64,000 bases of DNA, taken from assembly GCA_023512835.1 (NCBI GenBank), contig CM042092.1, positions 12,290,498-12,354,497 on the forward strand, read 5' to 3'. Numbering within the stretch: the stretch's first letter is position 1; every line of letters starts with the position of its first letter. Made by a program: the position numbers and the translations under genes. Under the pieces are notes generated by a model, which saw nothing but the letters and a program-made list of their open reading frames with translations, had not been told where the DNA came from and ran no database searches. Below are positions 43,801 through 54,387 of the stretch, one piece after another. The DNA comes from Taxillus chinensis. Its lineage: Eukaryota; Streptophyta; Magnoliopsida; Santalales; Loranthaceae.

Positions 43801-46732
43801 GTGGCGCAGTCCCATCCACCATGTGCGGGCCTCATAGGCTCAAATTTACATCAAATAAATAGGCACGCAGGCCCCACATAGGATAGGAGAGGGATGGTAC
43901 AGACCACCAACATAAATAAATAATTACAGGACATTCACGCACTTGAATAAATAATTAATTATCACCAAGCATACACAGGTTGGTCTAAGCTCATGATCAT
44001 GCCACAAACTATAAAAAAATATTTATGCAATATTTAAATGGCCAAATTTCAAAAACTGGATCCCAGTGAGGCTAAAACACTAGGTCAAAACACTAATTGA
44101 TTTTTCTAGGACAATCCGGACGTTCAAAAATTCTGAAACTTTACCACCTCAATCATCTGATTTTTATGGATTTTCTGTTATTTTTTCAGAATTTTTAGAG
44201 GCCTGTAGGGCCCTATTTGAAATGGACGGCCCAAACCGCGCCACGTGGCGCTTCCGAGAGCGACACGTGGCGCAACCAGGGCGCGCAACGCGGCGCGCGC
44301 CGAGTCGGCGCCACCCGGGTCGAATCCTGACCCGGGCGGGCGGGCCGGGTCCAACCCGGTCCGCGATCCATGACGCCGACACGCGGCGCGGCGAGGGCGC
44401 ACCACGTGGCGATGTCTCGTCCGTCGATCCCACCGGGTCGGGTCTTGATCCGGTGGGCTGGTCTGGCGGGTCGGGTCTTGACCCGCGAGCCCGCGAGCCG
44501 CAGCGCCGCGCGTTGCCGGCGCGTGCGGCCGCGTCCTGGGCCCGCGTGCGGCCATCCTGGGGCGCGTGCGGCGCACGCGCCGCCGCTCCAGGGGTGTTTC
44601 GCGCTCCCGGTTCGCTGTTTTTTCGTCCGATTCGCGCCATTCACGCGCCGTTTTTTTTTCTTTTCTCGACCCTAGCATAATCCTTAGCCACTTGGGATGC
44701 CTTTTATGAATTTTAAGCCATTTACAATTAATTAAAATTTCAACTAAACACAGCCAAAACCAGGCTCTGATACCATTGTTGGTTCCGTATGCAGCGGAAG
44801 CGTGCCGTTCGGGTCCTAAACGGCCGTATAAAATTATGAAATTTTATACACGGCATCCTAAGAGGTGGAACCTTCATCTAGAGGTGTTTAATTGAAATTT
44901 TAAGCAAGCAAAACGGAAAATTACATACCCGTAATTTCCGGTAGTATCTGTGCTCGTCGGTGCAGAAACTCCAAACCAGGAGCTCTCTAGAGCAGTCCAC
45001 GTGCACCGGCGGTCCACGGACGTCCCGTCCCACGTTCAGGTGCTAGCACGAGCGTAGAGACTCCTCGGATTCGTCCGTTTGATCAACCTATTGCTCCACT
45101 ATTGCAGCGTACGACAAAGAAACGGGTCGTTTCTGGCTTAATCTGCAACTTAGAAGCAAGGGGGAGAGGAGAGAAGTGGGAGAATGAGTTCTTTGTTCTC
45201 CAAAGCACCCAAAAATTTTATCTCCCACGTTTTTCCTCTCACTCCCCTTAATAATGTATGCCAAAAACCCATTATTAATAAAATAACACTTTTATTTTAT
45301 TTATTTTGTTTTATTAGCCACCCATTTTCAAACCTAGGATGTAACCCTTTGAAAATAGGCCCTAATAAACCAAAAACATGGGCCACTCATGTTTTCACAT
45401 GGTGTGACATATGTCCCCTCTCGTCTCATCTCGTGTGGGCCCCACTGCGCTGTGTGGGCCCCACTTGGAACCCGAGCGCCCGAAAAATCCGAAACTGGAC
45501 ACGTTCGACCGTGGCAATCTCCTGAACTTAGATATGCCCTCGGAATTCCTAAACGATGATCCGAATCACTTATTCTGGCTCGAATAGTGATTTTGAGTCG
45601 ATCTAGCAATCCAGGGCTCTTATTGATTCCGAACTTGAATCAATCTGACCGATTGCTTTGTGTAGTTCCACCGAACTACTGGACCTACCAAATACACTAT
45701 TGTGTGACCCTCTAGGTTCCTTCCTTAATGGCTATGGTCCCACCATAGTCCGTGAACGTTGTCTAGCAACACGACACGGCGACCAAAAAGGATGAGATAT
45801 ATCGTATAAGTCGACACCTCCTACAAACGCTCACCGTGTATTTTAATCCTTTTGTCACGGACATCGCAACAAGCGGAATGCATACCTATGCCATCGATCC
45901 TATTGCTTGTTATATTTTTCTTTGACTTTCCGATGGACTTGTCCGGAATACCATGGCCATGGATTTCGATCGCAGACACTACCATCAAGTCAAAGGGCCA
46001 GCGATGTCATCTTCCATAACTTGGAAGGGACAAATCCTCTCTTGACCCATCTGTTATTGTCATACCAGTCATGACATACCTAACACAAGCTACCTCGCCA
46101 CGAGCATCTATGTCATGGTTTTCATCATGTATCAAAGTATGTGATTCGTGGTATACAATAACAATGGTCTCAAGTCGGAGGACCAATACACACGTCTATA
46201 GATGAGAACGATCAATGGCATCTTGATGTGCCGTTCTCATTAATGGGTCGGTCCTTCCGATCTCCCAAACTTGGAGATCACCAAGTGCGAACACTATGAG
46301 AAAGTGTCTCAATGCTTATGAGCCCCCAACACTGATAGTCAAACATCTTCGTGTCCAATCGGAAAGATGTATCTAGACCATAGGACATATTGTTTAAGAT
46401 ATTGTCATAACATCCAATAGGTTCTCATTATAGCGGGACCGCTATAACCGATTGATGCGACAATATACTATGGACATTATCGTGTATGTGAACGCGGAAG
46501 TATAATGAACATACACTGATAAATATATAAACACATAATGTATAATACAATGAAATCCCCAATATATACATGTACAGTGGTTGGGTCTAGGGCACCCAAT
46601 CCAACAATATCCTCATACAGCTTTAGTGAGAACATGAGGAAGCTATATAGATCAAAGAACGTGCCTGTGCCTCGGCCTCTCCCATCCTTGCTCCAACTCA
46701 GGAATGCTACCAAAAAATACCAAAGAATGTAA
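34880..46732 (+). CDS. Apollo/SNM1-like metallo-beta-lactamase DNA-repair nuclease, last exon split by a copia element
   Basis: Plant Apollo-type nuclease of the SNM1/PSO2 family (MBL plus beta-CASP), expected in the nucleus in DNA end processing and cross-link repair. Exons: 34880-35068, 35164-35269, 35584-35795, 35885-37156, then 46613-46732 beyond the retroelement. The pre-insertion frame is exact: 1899 nt, 632 residues. Motifs: VDTW (D14), HAHKDH (H30-H35), ANHCPGAVMFLFEG (H96), HTGDCRL (D117), LDCTFG, and later CYSMHSSREEL and VVSTTPDCRAMELDY of beta-CASP. After about residue 390 comes a polar tail with three 57-59 residue repeats. The copia element lies after codon 593. Transcripts reading into the LTR would add 20 codons and stop at 37217-37219, leaving the catalytic domain intact. 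There is no N-terminal zinc finger as in SNM1A. Confidence 0.88.
36635..37156 (+). repeat. three tandem coding repeats in the Apollo-like tail
   Basis: Unit 1 (36635-36805, 57 codons), unit 2 (36806-36979, 58 codons) and unit 3 (36980-37156, 59 codons) are aligned without a gap. Shared words include GSQSL/GSHSL/RSHSL, then ET, then HNGEGVKLKS / HNEEGVKVKS / RNEEGAVELE, and KVH near the end of units 1 and 2. The repeats are rich in S, E, K and N and look disordered. Unit 3 ends exactly at the retroelement boundary. Confidence 0.85.
37157..38982 (-). repeat. copia 3' LTR (left copy)
   Basis: The 1826-bp repeat begins TGTTGGTTCC and ends CCAATCCAACA on the plus strand. It differs from the right copy at scattered sites, many of them CG in one copy and CA/TG in the other. 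Directly after it, plus-strand 38983-38998 gives the polypurine tract AGTGCAAGTGGGAGTT on the minus strand. Confidence 0.93.
38983..39600 (-). pseudogene. copia RNase H remnant and polypurine tract
   Basis: On the minus strand the copia RNase H tail reads ADPLTKAITQRKHDAHVSASG at 39020-39090, with the expected ADPLTK motif. Upstream frames near 39100-39580 are broken. The polypurine tract abuts the LTR at 38983. Confidence 0.75.
39598..40560 (-). pseudogene. copia reverse transcriptase remnant
   Basis: Three overlapping frames on the minus strand supply the enzyme in pieces. The N-terminal part (40304-40522) reads GCKWIFRKKLDMEGNV and YKARLVLKGFKQRQGIDYDE. The middle part (39924-40247) reads MDVKTAFLNGNLTEDVYM, SIYGLKQASRSWNLRFD and FLVLYVDDILLIG, with the YVDD catalytic box. 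The C-terminal part (39598-39942) reads MKDLGDASYILGIKIHRD. At least two frameshifts separate them. Confidence 0.88.
40606..41796 (-). CDS. copia integrase (open 396-codon part of pol)
   Basis: The longest open part of the polyprotein. The zinc-binding end has HCRLGHINEKRL and DLCHACLRGKMTKAPF (HHCC). The catalytic core has HTDVCGPF, LRSDRGGEYISQEF and NGVSERRNRTLLDMVRSMM, giving the DD35E triad. The C-terminal copia block reads LRIWGCEAFVK and KCNFIGYPKETRGYYLYNP. It integrates element cDNA. As part of a broken polyprotein it is probably not made in normal form from this copy. Confidence 0.88.
   Translation of the reverse strand: MFLFKRKCKLWDAVLINGLYILELNNQVLAIDKANTTTTNIHDSYDTRLWHCRLGHINEKRLTKLHREGYLSRFELKPLDLCHACLRGKMTKAPFSGKGERATELLELIHTDVCGPFQVEARGGYSYFITFTDDLSRYGYIYLMRYKSDSFDMFKEYKSEVENQLGKKIKKLRSDRGGEYISQEFTDFLQECGIITQRTPPYTPRWNGVSERRNRTLLDMVRSMMSHATLPLSFWGYALQTQDTHLIVYRLKQEMGFHTSSWYGKKPNPSHLRIWGCEAFVKTDSSNKLVPRSAKCNFIGYPKETRGYYLYNPSDRKVNVARYAIFLEREHISKRDSGSPIDLNEVEAQDVQESVQEQDPQEQVEITAPKHMSCVGQVGKGENQKGIMVFSSPEVR
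41797..42130 (-). pseudogene. copia protease remnant
   Basis: On the minus strand from about 42075 downstream one reads LDTACVSHVC and later KLDRGEVDLRGANGARL, which sits at the position of the copia aspartic protease (usual DTG/DSG motif, here DTA). The frame is interrupted before the integrase piece. Confidence 0.6.
42140..42909 (-). pseudogene. copia gag remnant with zinc knuckle
   Basis: The two overlapping minus frames (42685-42909 and 42140-42688) contain LDSYLKHKEDSLDVRCIMLSAM, then MITYIERLQILGIQMDTSL, ILSSLPPSYSQFVLNYNMN and a zinc knuckle CFACGKKGHLEEK. This is the usual copia gag order. The last Cys of the CCHC knuckle is lost in the printed frame (KAAKWW), and one frameshift joins the two parts. 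Confidence 0.85.
42910..44776 (-). other. copia leader with GC-rich island and primer-binding site
   Basis: The 1.87 kb between the LTR and gag is long for a leader. Next to the LTR the primer-binding site TGGTATCAGAGCCTGG (44760-44775) matches initiator tRNA-Met. A GC-rich, CpG-rich island spans about 44225-44640; several frames stay open through it simply because stop codons are rare in such sequence. No protein family is recognised there. Confidence 0.7.
44777..46606 (-). repeat. copia 5' LTR (right copy)
   Basis: The 1830-bp direct repeat of the left LTR, beginning TGTTGGTTCC and ending CAATCCAACA. It is followed by the target duplication ATATCC. It would contain the element promoter on the minus strand. 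Confidence 0.93.
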
Positions 46733-47199
46733 CTGCTATTTATACGTCAAACATAGCAAGACATTGTTTTATATGATCAGGCCCATTCTTGATTTCGGAA
46801 ATTTTTTACATACCAATCAAAGGCAATAATTTGCCGACATTGAACATTACAAGGTAGCTTCTTTACATTGCAGGTGTCAAATCCAAGTACAGGGCAAGGG
46901 CAGAAAAAAGAACTGCATCGAGCCACTTTGTTTGGTTGATGAAAAAGTTGGTTCTCCAACCGTGTCCCTCTTCTCAACGCGGACTTGGCTAGCATTCTTG
47001 AACTGCGTCCTTGTCCTCATTTAAGTCTTTCTAGTCTGCCAACTCCTCCCCGCTTGCTTTCTCTCCCATCTTCCACCTTGTTTTCATTTTATCTTCATCG
47101 CAAGCCTGCCTCATTCCCGTATACACCTTCAACTTCAGCCACACCTATCTATCATTATCTTCTTCACTTCTTCCTCTCTGCTTCTTGCTTCACCCCCCT
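46733..47199. other. 3' flank of the Apollo-like gene
   Basis: This probably includes the 3' untranslated region of the interrupted gene. No polyadenylation signal is certain. From about 46985 the sequence is pyrimidine-rich and leads into the LINE fragment. Confidence 0.45.
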
Positions 47200-47690
47200 T
47201 TGGCAAAATGTTGTGTTTGAAAAAAAATGCCTTCCTACTGCTTAAATTGCATGCACATTGGACACAATAAAGAGTCATGTATTTTGCTAAATGGGCGCAA
47301 ACCTGTTAAAGCTGCAACCATCACTGCTGCAGTGCCTGTCTCTTCACCCACCCAACCTACTGCTGATAATACAATCATTAATAACGGCCCTCAACAAGAT
47401 AATAATCTTAATAAATGGGTTGAAGTGCATAGAAAATCTAGAAATGCTGGTGACGCTGGACCTTCAAATCCTTCTATTGTTGCTGATGTTAAAGAGAATC
47501 AAGTCTTTGTGAACACCCAAAATAAAAATAAATTTAATGTTCTTCAGAGGACCAGGATGAATCAAATACTGATTTCAATCCTACTCAACCTGTAATTGTT
47601 CAGGATTTAAATACTGCTGTCCTTGGTATTTCTGCTGCCACTAACCCTTTATTTGTAGAAAATATGAATTCTGTTTCATATTATTATACT
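47200..47690 (+). pseudogene. LINE ORF1 fragment with zinc knuckle
   Basis: The frame at 47227-47595 starts MPSYCLNCMHIGHNKESC, a CCHC knuckle of the kind found in plant LINE ORF1 proteins, followed by NKWVEVHRKSRN and NKNKFNVL, also typical of those proteins. Near 47546 a +1 shift continues the reading as EDQDESNTDFNPTQP. No reverse transcriptase follows, so only a short piece remains. Confidence 0.6.
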
Positions 47691-50600
47691 GTAATTCTTT
47701 GCCTTTTTTTCGTCTTAAACGGTTGATGTCATATTGTTATATTACTATTTGATAAATACTATATTCTTTTTATGTATGCAATTTATTTAAATGAATCATG
47801 TGTATGTATACTACTTATTAAGAGTACTATTTTAAAGATTATTCCTACAATGTTCAATAATAGTTAATTATTATACTGAAGGCTGCTTTACCTTTTAATA
47901 TTTATTTTATAATCAATAGTTAATAATTATGACAATCTTCAATGAATATAAAAAGTTATGATAATTTTTTTTAATATTATATCACTTATTCACTTAATTT
48001 TTTTTTTCTAGAAGTGAATATTAAATATTTAAACCGATTAAAATTTGTAAGACCTCGCATTAAGAATTTGACTGTCCGTTTGCATTTTAGCATTATATGT
48101 GTGTGTGTGTATGTTTTCTTTTTTTCCAAAGCATAAAAGTAACTAAATTGATTAATATTAGAGATTTCAAATTTTGAAAGAAAAAAAAGATAAAATTGCA
48201 TCAATTATATTGGTATATCTGTTTTTTTCTTTAAATAAACTTTGCAAAACTTAATTTATATGATTAAGTGTGTGTAGATTATTATTATTTGCCTAAAGAA
48301 GCTGCTTTAGCCGTATGGTTTGTGTATAGTTGCCCCAAACTAGAACCCAACAATTTTGTGTCTTTACCCCGAAGTTTATGCATTTACCCATTTGCTAGCA
48401 TGATTTCTTCAATGAGCAAAGTAATTAGAAAAAAAAAAAAAAAAAACCAGTGCCATGGGATATAGTCGAACATGTTGCTCCCTCCTGTTCATTCCCTCTT
48501 GTTTATACATATTGGGTTTCAATTTCTGAAGCATTCAATCGACAAGGTTTCTTATATAAATAGCATATCAAAGACTGCTACAAATCAAACTGGACCTACA
48601 AATTAAGAACACCCATTATATAAGTTGGCCATAAACTCATCCGTATCGAACTGCCAACAAACTTTAAACATAATGCTTTAGGTACCACTAAATGCATGTG
48701 GGTCTAAACCCAGGCCTTACATTTTTTCCATTCTCGGTGGAGGAGCTGCAAAGTGATCAAGTTGGACAGGTACTTCTACATTGTGCCATTTAATTGGATG
48801 GATAATAGGGAAAATATGACAGAAGGACAGTGACACGACATATCTTATCCAATAAACTCTAAAATCTGTCCGATAAGTTCTAAAGTTTAATTGGATGTCT
48901 ATGTTATGTTTTTATTTTATTTTATTTTACTTTTGGTTTTGGTGTTTGTATGTGGGCGCACGAACATCTAGCTGGTTCCTACTAACCATGTTTCTTATAC
49001 ATATACAATGTCGTTGTTATCCGTCCAGTCCACCAATTGATGCCTGTCAACGACACTAGATAAAAAGGGGGGGAAATATGGAAAAATTTAACCGAAATAA
49101 TACATTTTATTCATAAAATTAAATTTGTATCCACTGCTTGCGGCGACTTTTGGCCAATTAATCTCTCAAAGTAGAACAAGTTTAATTTTTTTTATTTATA
49201 AACGATAAATGATAATTTCGCATACTAATAAATTTGAATGCTTGTGGTCAATTTTATACGAAAATTGACTTACCCTTCTATTCCTTTGGACACAGGTTGA
49301 TTACATAAATATATAATTTTTGGTGGTTGAATGTGCGACAAAAGGAAATTGTTAAAACAGTTTTTTTCCATAGAGAGAATTCAAGGCCATAAATATTAAG
49401 AAAATATATAGGCTTTAATGTTATAACGTATTTTAAGGTCGTATTTAAATATTATATTTCAGTCCAACACTTTGAATCTAAAATAATAAGACTAACCTTT
49501 TATAATACAGATATCTCTTCTATATAGGCTAGTAAAAAGGTCAGCTATACTGTCTTTTCTTCATCATCATCTTCTATGTTAGCTATTGATCTTCTCTTTT
49601 TTATGCTTGATGTCTATTTCATTTTATCATATTTGATCAGCAAGAACACTTATTATTTCCTCTGAAGTTATCTAGCTTTTCACTTTGGTATGACTCTCTA
49701 AGTTTGAACTCCCAAATACTCAACACTAACAAAAGAGAGTACATCTCTTTCTTGAATTAAGGTTTGGCTGTAACCTTCACTTTGAAATTGATTACTTTTT
49801 TCTTCTGGCCAACAGCACATGGGAACATGACCAGATAAGATACAAAAACCATGAGATGCTTTAAATTAAATAACATCATTTCCCAACTCTTTCTATTTGG
49901 CCAATGATCTGGTTAGTAGACAAGATGAACAATTAGGATGAATCCTCTCCACAATGCCACTGTTCATCATTCTCAAACGTGCTCAATGAAAGATTCAAAC
50001 ATATTTTACAATAACAATATTCGAGAAAAGTGCTTTAAACTAATATTAAGATCCTTTTGGAATATACATTCCTTTTTTTAATAAAGTTTTCCAAGTGAGC
50101 CCCTTTCAGAGTAATATACATTCCCTTTTTTGGAATTATTTTATGTTAATTTTGGTATCCTTCACCTAATATTCGGTATAGGAACATCATAGCTTAGTCT
50201 AATTATTAATTGATATCAAAGATAATAATATTATAGACGGGCATTAAAATGGTGGGTTTGAAAGCCGTGTGGGCCATTTGGTGCCCCCAACCCTTCCACG
50301 AAAGTGCGCGCGCCACGCTTTAGTTTCTCTCTAGTAGTGTCGTCACTGTTGGTGATGTATCCGCTTGAATAGAATGTACATAAGTAACATGTACAGCCCC
50401 CGTTCCGTATGTACATAATGTACTCTCATAAACTTGGGTATCCTTTTCGTGTATGGACCAAACTCCGGCCCTCGTCATGCGCGTGTGCACAACTTGTATG
50501 GAACTTCCATGCAATTAATGACCACGTATCCAGCTTATTTTCCATATATACCACTTCAAAATTTTGCTTTGACGACCACAAACAAAGTCGGAAAAAGTAT

Positions 50601-51260
50601 GAAAATATTATTATTATTATTATTATTATTATAGATAGAGAGCTTTTAAATGAATCGATTTAATATATTTAGGTAGTCCTAAGTTTACTAAAAAATTTTA
50701 CACTCCACGCCATTTATTTGATACCGCTACCTACTATATATAACTTTTTCAATGAGCCTAGAACCACTTTCAATTCTCTTGTGTTTACGCATCTCAACAA
50801 AATGGGGTGGGGTGGTGGAACACAAACATCGTCATTTGGCTTGAAATAAGCATAAGATTATGGTTAAGTTTGTTTTCCAATAATTACAGGATGATTATTC
50901 TATCTTCACTAAGTCACTTGATGATAAATTCATCACCGCCGTACGTAAAAGACTTTCTTGTTTCTCGCTTCGAGTTGAAAGGGCTCTAAAGACTTAATTT
51001 CCATTAAGCAAGAAAGTACTCACTTGAAATCCTCAAGGAATGGAGCCCATTTACTTGGTGCCAAGCCAAACCTGCCAAGTTTCCGAGCAAAATTTGACAT
51101 GTTTTGTGAAACATGGTATATGAAAAATAAGTCTTTAACTGGCTGAATTTGTGATTTGGTGCAACTTATGAGAATATATATTGACATAGTTAATATATAT
51201 ATATATATATATATATATACGTCTGGGTAAAAATCATATTGACATGGACATCCATCACCA
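47691..51260. other. AT-rich intergenic spacer
   Basis: No gene is supported. Features seen are poly-A runs (48429-48446), a short GT microsatellite (48099-48110), an ATT microsatellite (50608-50632) and a TA tract (51189-51219) just before the pectinesterase promoter. Confidence 0.55.
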
Positions 51261-51267
51261 AACCCAC

Positions 51268-51274
51268 TATAAAT
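51268..51274 (+). promoter_or_regulatory. TATA box of the pectinesterase gene
   Basis: TATAAAT stands 74 bases before the start codon, in the context CCCACTATAAATGAAGG, leaving room for a leader of about 45-50 bases. Confidence 0.6.
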
Positions 51275-51347
51275 GAAGGTGCCCAAACTTCTCTAAGTAG
51301 GGGCACTAGTATTCAAACCTGTCAAGTCGTCTCACTTTTCAGCGAGA

Positions 51348-54300
51348 ATGAGCTACGAAATGACTGAGCCTTCGGTCCCCAATGACTCGCCGCCGGCCAA
51401 TACATTTCCCAACTATCAACAGAGTCACTGGAGCAAGCTCCTTCTCCTCCTCCTCGTCTCTGTTGGGCTAGGCACGCAGACCGCCGCCGAGGAATATTCC
51501 ACTACCCAAGCCATGTCCCGCGCCTGCGGTCCAACCCGGTATCCAACTCTCTGTGTTAACTCGCTCCTCAACTTCCCCGGCGCGCAGAGCGCCTCCCCGC
51601 CTGAGCTCGCCCACATTTCCATCAACCTCACGCTGCAGCGCTTCGCGAAGGCCCTCCAAGCCACGTCGGAGATGTCCAACCTCCAAATGGGCCCGCTTCT
51701 GCGGTCCAAGTACGAGGACTGCCTCGAGTTCATGGACGCCTCCGTGGACCTTCTCGCGCGCTCCCTCTCTGCCGCGTCCTTGGAAGACGCGACGACGTGG
51801 CTGAGCGCCGCGATGACCAACCGCGACACGTGCGCGGAGGGGCTCGAGGGCGCGGCCGGAAGCGGTGCCGTGAGGGACCAGATGGCACGGGGGGTGCAAG
51901 GTCTCTCGGAGCTGGTGAGCAACTCCCTCGCCATGTTGGCAGCGGCCGGCGGTGGCGGCGGTGTACCGGCGCATAACAGGAGGCTGCTGATGGCGTCGCC
52001 CAACAGGAAGGCGACGCGTAGGAGAAGAGGATATCTCTACCATTACCCGAAGTGGTTGACCCGGAAGGAGCGGACGCTGTTGGAAAAACCTGTGTCGGAG
52101 ATTGCAGCGGATATTGTGGTGTCCAAGGAAGGGGACGGGACAGTGAAGACGATATCGGAGGCCATTAAGATGGCGCCGTCGAATAGTCGCCGCCGGATTG
52201 TTATCTACATCAAGGCCGGGGCGTGAGTTAAAATAACTTTTAATATTAAAATCAGAACTTTCATTAACTTTTACTATATTAAATATTACTTTTAAATAAC
52301 TTTTTTTAAATCGTACACTTGAAAATATTTCCATTGAAAATAAGGTTTGTGGTATTTATCATTCTTTTAGATAATAAATAGATGGCGCCGTGGCATAAAT
52401 AAAGGTGAAAAGTTTTAACGTTTCATATATATATAATATTAATATTTAACGGGATGAATGAGTGCAGTCGGATCGTATTATAAGGCAATATTAATTGTGT
52501 AATGTGTTTTTTAAAATATTCTTTGCATTAAAATATTGGTACTGATTATATACATATACATATATATTATATTAAATGAAACGTATAATTAGTGCACCCA
52601 AAATATTATTCTTCATCTCTTTTACTTTTATTAAAAAGAATATTATAGTAACTCTTTATTTATAAATAGTAAATATTTACTTTTATATTATATAATATTA
52701 TTACTTTCTTTTCTCATTGTATTTATTATTTTCTCACTTAAATTAATAAAGAGAGTAAAATAAAATATTTAAAAATTATTATTTTAATAAAAATAAAAGA
52801 TAAAATAAAAATACATAGTATTAGAGTTGAATTTATAAAATAATTCTAAAAAAATCTCAAAAAAAAAAAACGTTAGAGATCAATTGTATTTTATATAATA
52901 ATAAATAAATAAAAAGACTTATCAAAACAATATAGTTTTGAATTATTATGGTTCAAAATTTTCTTTTATAATAATATTTTTAAAATTATACTTACCAATT
53001 AATGATACGTACGTGTCATTTTACACTTCTTTTTAAAAGAAAATTTAGGAAATGCATGGCTCATCATTAAAATTGCGCGCTGTCAATTTTTTTCTTCTAT
53101 GAATAGTCAGTTATTTGTTAACGTGTAGGAAAAAAATTACACTGCAGCCGTATATGAATGAACAAATTATTACATCGCCCGAAAATAATAGATGTATATA
53201 GATAGATGGAATTAATTTTGATTCAATTGATTAATGGGATGTACGTACGACATGAGAATTCAGGTACGAGGAGAGTAATTTGAAGGTGGAAAGGGGGAAG
53301 ACGAACCTGATGTTTGTCGGGGACGGCAAGGATTCAACCGTCATTTCAGGTCGACAAAGCGCAGCCAATAATCCTAGTACAATTTACACGGCTTCTTTTG
53401 GTATACCTAGCTACCTTTGATGCTTATATCTTCAACTATATACGTACTCTATGACTATAGTAGCAGCAACTAGCTAGCTAGCTAGTAGTACTAATTAGTT
53501 ACCTTCAGCTAGTGTTGATTTTCTTAAGGGTTTTGTCTTGTTTTATTTGTTATTATGCGTGCGTGTCGATGCGTGAATAGATAGAATTAAAGATAAGACA
53601 TATATTTTGCTTATAAGAAGTGACCCATCTTCTTTTCGTTTTTTTTTTTTAAAAAAAAAACATTAATTTTGATTGATTATTGGCCTCGACAGCTGCCATG
53701 GGGGACGGTTTCATCGCCCGGGACATGACATTCAGAAACGACGCAGGCCCCAACAATGGCCAAGCCGTCGCCCTCCTCCTGGGTGGCGACCACGCCGTCG
53801 GGTACCGGTGCGGCATCATCGGCTATCAAGACACCCTGTACGTGTACACCCAGCGGCAGTTCCTTCGGGAATGTGACATCTACGGCACCGTGGACTTCAT
53901 CTTCGGCAACGCCGCTGTGGTGCTTCAAGACTGCAACATATACGCGCGCAAGCCCATGCCCAGGCAGAGGAACACGATCGCCGCCCAGAAACGGGATGAC
54001 CCCAACCAAAACACCGGCATGTCGTTCCATGCCTGCCAGATCCTCGCCGCCCCCGACCTCGAAGCCGCCAAGGGCAGCTTCCCCACCTATCTCGGCCGCC
54101 CCTGGAGACCCTACGCTAGGACCGTGTACATGCTATCGTACATGGGGGATCACATCAATCCTAGGGGCTGGCTGGAGTGGGAGGGGTCCGCGCCGACAAC
54201 GTTGTACTATGGCGAGTACATGAACAATGGTCCCGGGGCAGCTACGGGTCAACGGGTCAACTGGCCTGGCTATCGGGTCATTACGTCGTCCGTTGAAGCC

Positions 54301-54387
54301 AGCAAGTTTACCGTGTCGCAGTTCATCTACGGGTCGTCGTGGTTGCCATCCACCGGAGTGGCATTCCAGGCGGGTTTAACGGCTTAA
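51348..54387 (+). CDS. PMEI-pectinesterase (type I pectin methylesterase), 3 exons
   Basis: Cell-wall enzyme that removes methyl esters from homogalacturonan. Exons 51348-52222, 53264-53400, 53693-54387 give an exact frame of 568 residues. Residues about 29-45 form a hydrophobic signal/anchor segment after a longer polar N-terminus. The pro-region (about 50-200) is a PMEI domain with spaced cysteines. RRLL at 211-214 is the classic processing site, followed by a second basic patch RKATRRRR. The mature enzyme has Q361, Q383 and D384 in GYQDTLYVY, D405 in GTVDFIFGN, and R473 and W475 in LGRPW. The spacing 22-1-21-68 equals that of carrot pectinesterase (Q113, Q135, D136, D157, R225). All catalytic residues are present, so it should be active. 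The coding DNA is GC-rich. Confidence 0.95.
52223..53263 (+). other. first intron of the pectinesterase gene
   Basis: The 1041-bp, strongly AT-rich intron has donor GTGAGT and acceptor TTCAG. It contrasts with the GC-rich exons. No insertion is recognised. Confidence 0.85.

Larger units (their letters stand above)
37157..46606 (-). mobile_element. complete Ty1/copia LTR retrotransposon (Angela/Tork-like)
   Basis: The element is 9450 bp, with LTRs 37157-38982 and 44777-46606, a polypurine tract next to the left LTR, and a primer-binding site next to the right one. The target duplication is ATATCC (37151-37156 and 46607-46612). On the minus strand the order is LTR, PBS, leader, gag, protease, integrase, RT, RNase H, PPT, LTR; integrase before RT is the copia order. 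The GKKIKKLRSDRGGEY stretch resembles the Angela/Tork lineage. The LTRs are nearly identical with scattered substitutions and short indels, so the insertion is young. Gag-pol is broken by several frameshifts as printed. Confidence 0.93.

Noticed and set aside
44164..44680. Several overlapping open frames in both directions in the copia leader
   Set aside because: Stop codons are rare in this GC-rich island and five or more frames are open at once; none matches a known protein.
48268..48465. A 65-codon frame ending in a lysine run
   Set aside because: It ends in a poly-A tract, has no neighbours in frame and no recognisable domain.
51425..52334. Open frames of 192 and 288 codons on the minus strand at the pectinesterase first exon
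   Set aside because: They are antisense frames kept open by high GC; the sense strand encodes a complete, well-conserved enzyme.
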